Made by a program: the position numbers and the translations under genes. This document shows positions 6,462 to 7,890 of a stretch of 7,890 nt of DNA, piece after piece; within the stretch, counting starts at the first letter, position 1, and every line of letters starts with the position of its first letter. This DNA is from Clostridia bacterium (GTDB taxonomy: Bacteria > Bacillota_A > Clostridia > UMGS1810). The notes beneath the pieces are model-generated. The model worked only from the letters and a program-made list of their open reading frames with translations, was not told the DNA's origin and did not search any database. Location: assembly GCA_017437345.1 (NCBI GenBank), contig JAFSBJ010000049.1, positions 1-7,890 of the forward strand. Reading direction: 5' to 3'.

Positions 6462-7673
6462 TTATTTTATAAACATACTCATAAGCTCATGGCCCTTTTC
6501 AACATTTATTCCGCTTTTTGCCGCGTTTTCTTCGGTGAATGAATCGGCAACAAAGCCTGCATCTTCGGTGCTGTCATAAATCATAAATGGAACAGCGTCA
6601 CGGGTGTGGGTTCTCAGAGCAAGGGGAGTTGGATGGTCAGGGAGAATGAGCATGCGATAGTCGATATTTCTTTCTTTCATTTCTTTAGCTATATAACCAA
6701 CAACTTTTTCGTCGATAAGCTCTATTGATTTTACCTTATTTTCAATTTCATGGCGGTGGCCACATTCATCAGGAGCTTCCATATGAACAAAGCAATAGTC
6801 GGCACCGGATACAATCGAATCAACACAGGCCTTTGCTTTACCTTCGAAGTTGGTGTGGACATTGCCTGTGGCTCCTTCAACATCTATTGATTCAAGACCT
6901 GCGCATATGCCGATGCCTTTTATAAGGTCAACTGCTGAGATAACGCTTCCGCGAAGCCCATGGAGATTATAGAAGCTCTCTAGTGCTGGCTTTTTGCCTT
7001 CGCCCCATATCCAGATGGTGTTTGCCTTTTTGAGACCTCTTTTTGCTCTTTCAAGATTTATGGGGTGGTTATTTAAAAGCTCATAGCTTTTTTCCATCAT
7101 TTCGCGAAGTATTTTGCCGCTTTCGCCTTTGGGAAGATAATCCCCTATTCTCTTTTCGAGAATATCGTGAGGCGGAGTTAAATCGTAGCTTTCGGGACCT
7201 TTATCCCAAACCAGAGCGTGGCGATAGCTAACACCGGGATAGAAGCTGAGATATGAATTTCCAAAGTGCTTCTGAACATCTTCTATTAAAATTCTGGCTT
7301 CTTCGGTGGTGATTTCATCGGCGCTATGGTCAATGATGATTTTGTCTTCATAGTTTTCTTCATCTTCGGTTACAGTTACAACATTACATCTGAAAACAAT
7401 ATCGCTTTCTTTTAAATCTATTCCCATGCTTACTGCCTCGAGGGGCGAGCGGCCTGTGTAGAATTTCTGGGGGTCATAGCCCATTGCAGAAAGATTGGCA
7501 ACATCACTTCCGGGAGAAAGATTTTCGGGAACATTATTTACAAGACCAAATTTTGACTTTTTAAAAAGCTCATCAATATTTGGCTTTTTTGCAACCTGCA
7601 TGGGGGTTTTGTCGCCTAATTCCTTTACGGGATAATCTGCCATACCATCCATTAAAATAACTATGTACTTCAC
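6462..7673 (-). CDS. Archaeal-type cofactor-independent phosphoglycerate mutase / proposed homoserine kinase family
   Basis: Cytoplasmic alkaline-phosphatase-superfamily metalloenzyme, 403 aa from the GTG at 7671-7673. Visible are metal ligand D9 in ILMDGMADYP, the likely nucleophile S56 in SPGSDVANLSAMGYDP, TGRSPLEA (73-80), the long family motif around GIGICAGL (253-260) and VEGATGNVHTNFEG (265-278), and the metal-binding groups APDECGHRHE (D302, H306), PDHPTP (D346, H347) and RTHT (H356). This pattern fits the family annotated both as ApgM-type 2,3-bisphosphoglycerate-independent phosphoglycerate mutase and, in bacteria, as a proposed homoserine kinase (TIGR02535 type, as I recall). The sequence does not decide between 3-PG/2-PG interconversion and homoserine phosphorylation, so no symbol is given. 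TTG at 7682 is rejected because it abuts AAAGGA, whereas GTG lies nine bases past it and gives the typical start MKYIVILMDGMADYP. It leads the operon with the regulator and kinase, an unusual partner for a two-component system. No threonine-pathway gene lies in the window. Confidence 0.9.
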   Translation of the reverse strand: MKYIVILMDGMADYPVKELGDKTPMQVAKKPNIDELFKKSKFGLVNNVPENLSPGSDVANLSAMGYDPQKFYTGRSPLEAVSMGIDLKESDIVFRCNVVTVTEDEENYEDKIIIDHSADEITTEEARILIEDVQKHFGNSYLSFYPGVSYRHALVWDKGPESYDLTPPHDILEKRIGDYLPKGESGKILREMMEKSYELLNNHPINLERAKRGLKKANTIWIWGEGKKPALESFYNLHGLRGSVISAVDLIKGIGICAGLESIDVEGATGNVHTNFEGKAKACVDSIVSGADYCFVHMEAPDECGHRHEIENKVKSIELIDEKVVGYIAKEMKERNIDYRMLILPDHPTPLALRTHTRDAVPFMIYDSTEDAGFVADSFTEENAAKSGINVEKGHELMSMFIK

Positions 7674-7682
7674 TATTTTCAA

Positions 7683-7688
7683 TCCTTT
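7683..7688 (-). promoter_or_regulatory. Ribosome binding site that fixes the mutase/kinase-family start
   Basis: AAAGGA on the minus strand sits nine bases before GTG (7671-7673) and directly touches the alternative TTG (7680-7682), which therefore has no usable spacing. Confidence 0.6.
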
Positions 7689-7732
7689 CAGATATTTATT
7701 TTTAAACTATATCAACATATATTATGCTACAA

Positions 7733-7760
7733 ATAATAAAAAAAATCTACCCCTTTACAA
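7733..7760 (-). promoter_or_regulatory. Candidate promoter of the enzyme-regulator-kinase operon
   Basis: On the minus strand TTGTAA (7755-7760, four of six) and TATTAT (7733-7738, five of six) are 16 bases apart, giving a start near 7726 and a leader of about 50 bases. An alternative -10, CATAAT at 7721-7726, has only a poor -35 (TAGATT at 7744-7749). The region is very AT-rich, so this call is weak, but some promoter is needed here because the next gene is divergent. Confidence 0.35.
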
Positions 7761-7782
7761 GAAAATTTACAAAAAATTCAAA
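7754..7782 (+). promoter_or_regulatory. Possible response-regulator site in the divergent intergenic region
   Basis: On the plus strand TTTACA (7754-7759), TTTACA (7766-7771) and TTCAAA (7777-7782) start 12 and 11 bases apart. The first two fit TTHAYA exactly and the third at five of six. They overlap the candidate minus-strand -35 and lie 50-80 bases upstream of the plus-strand -35. Autoregulation by the operon's own regulator is a guess, since such hexamers are frequent in DNA this AT-rich. Confidence 0.25.
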
Positions 7783-7833
7783 TTCTATGCAAAAAAAATA
7801 ATATATTGTGCAAATTTCGTGTTATAAAAAAGG

Positions 7834-7869
7834 TTGCAAATAGAAAAAATGTGGTATATAATGATTTAA
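7834..7869 (+). promoter_or_regulatory. Plus-strand promoter for a gene beyond the right edge
   Basis: TTGCAA (7834-7839, four of six) is followed after exactly 17 bases by a perfect TATAAT (7857-7862), with a predicted start near 7869. AGAAAGGA at 7879-7886 looks like its ribosome binding site, so the start codon probably falls a few bases past 7890. The ATG at 7887-7889 touches that site and is too close to be served by it. The gene itself cannot be identified. Confidence 0.65.
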
Positions 7870-7890
7870 GAAATAATAAGAAAGGAATGA

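Noticed and set aside
7887..7890. ATG at the extreme right edge as a gene start
   Set aside because: It directly touches the AAAGGA ribosome binding site, leaving no spacing; the true start is more likely just outside the window.

Overview
The window looks like chromosomal DNA of a low-GC Gram-positive anaerobe, most likely class Clostridia, and perhaps the Oscillospirales/Ruminococcaceae side. The reasons are strong AGGAGG-type ribosome binding sites, GTG starts, AT-rich intergenic DNA, a GHFSGR-type chorismate synthase and a membrane-anchored HtrA with a long acidic N-terminus. The taxonomic call is inference from protein style, not a database match. All eight genes are on the minus strand, so transcription runs from high to low coordinates. 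No RNA gene, insertion sequence, CRISPR array or prophage gene is visible.

In transcription order, the right edge (7674-7890) is an AT-rich divergent intergenic region. It carries a clear plus-strand promoter for a gene outside the window and a weaker minus-strand promoter. Next comes a tight three-gene run: a 403-aa alkaline-phosphatase-superfamily enzyme of the archaeal-type phosphoglycerate mutase / proposed homoserine kinase family (6462-7673), an OmpR/PhoB-family response regulator (5762-6448), and its sensor histidine kinase (4347-5762), which overlaps the regulator by one base. After 91 bases without a visible terminator comes htrA, a membrane-anchored serine protease with a PDZ domain (2825-4255). 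A long hairpin at 2763-2811 ends that block.

The second block is a shikimate-pathway operon: aroC (1582-2655), aroE (785-1561), aroQ (346-783) and aroK (1-353, cut by the left edge). It is driven by a consensus promoter (TTGACA, 17 bp, TATAAT) just upstream of aroC. Together these genes cover dehydroquinate to shikimate 3-phosphate, plus the last step to chorismate. aroA and the first two steps are not in the window.

Most of the window is ordinary housekeeping. The parts worth a second look are regulatory. A row of four TTHAYA-like hexamers with an 11-bp period sits where an activator would bind in front of htrA, suggesting that the adjacent two-component system controls the protease, much as CssRS controls htrA in Bacillus. 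A second, weaker set lies upstream of the kinase/regulator operon. A 24-bp tandem duplication joins the htrA terminator to the aroC promoter, and a 15-bp in-frame duplication lies inside htrA. I did not find a wholly new multi-gene system.
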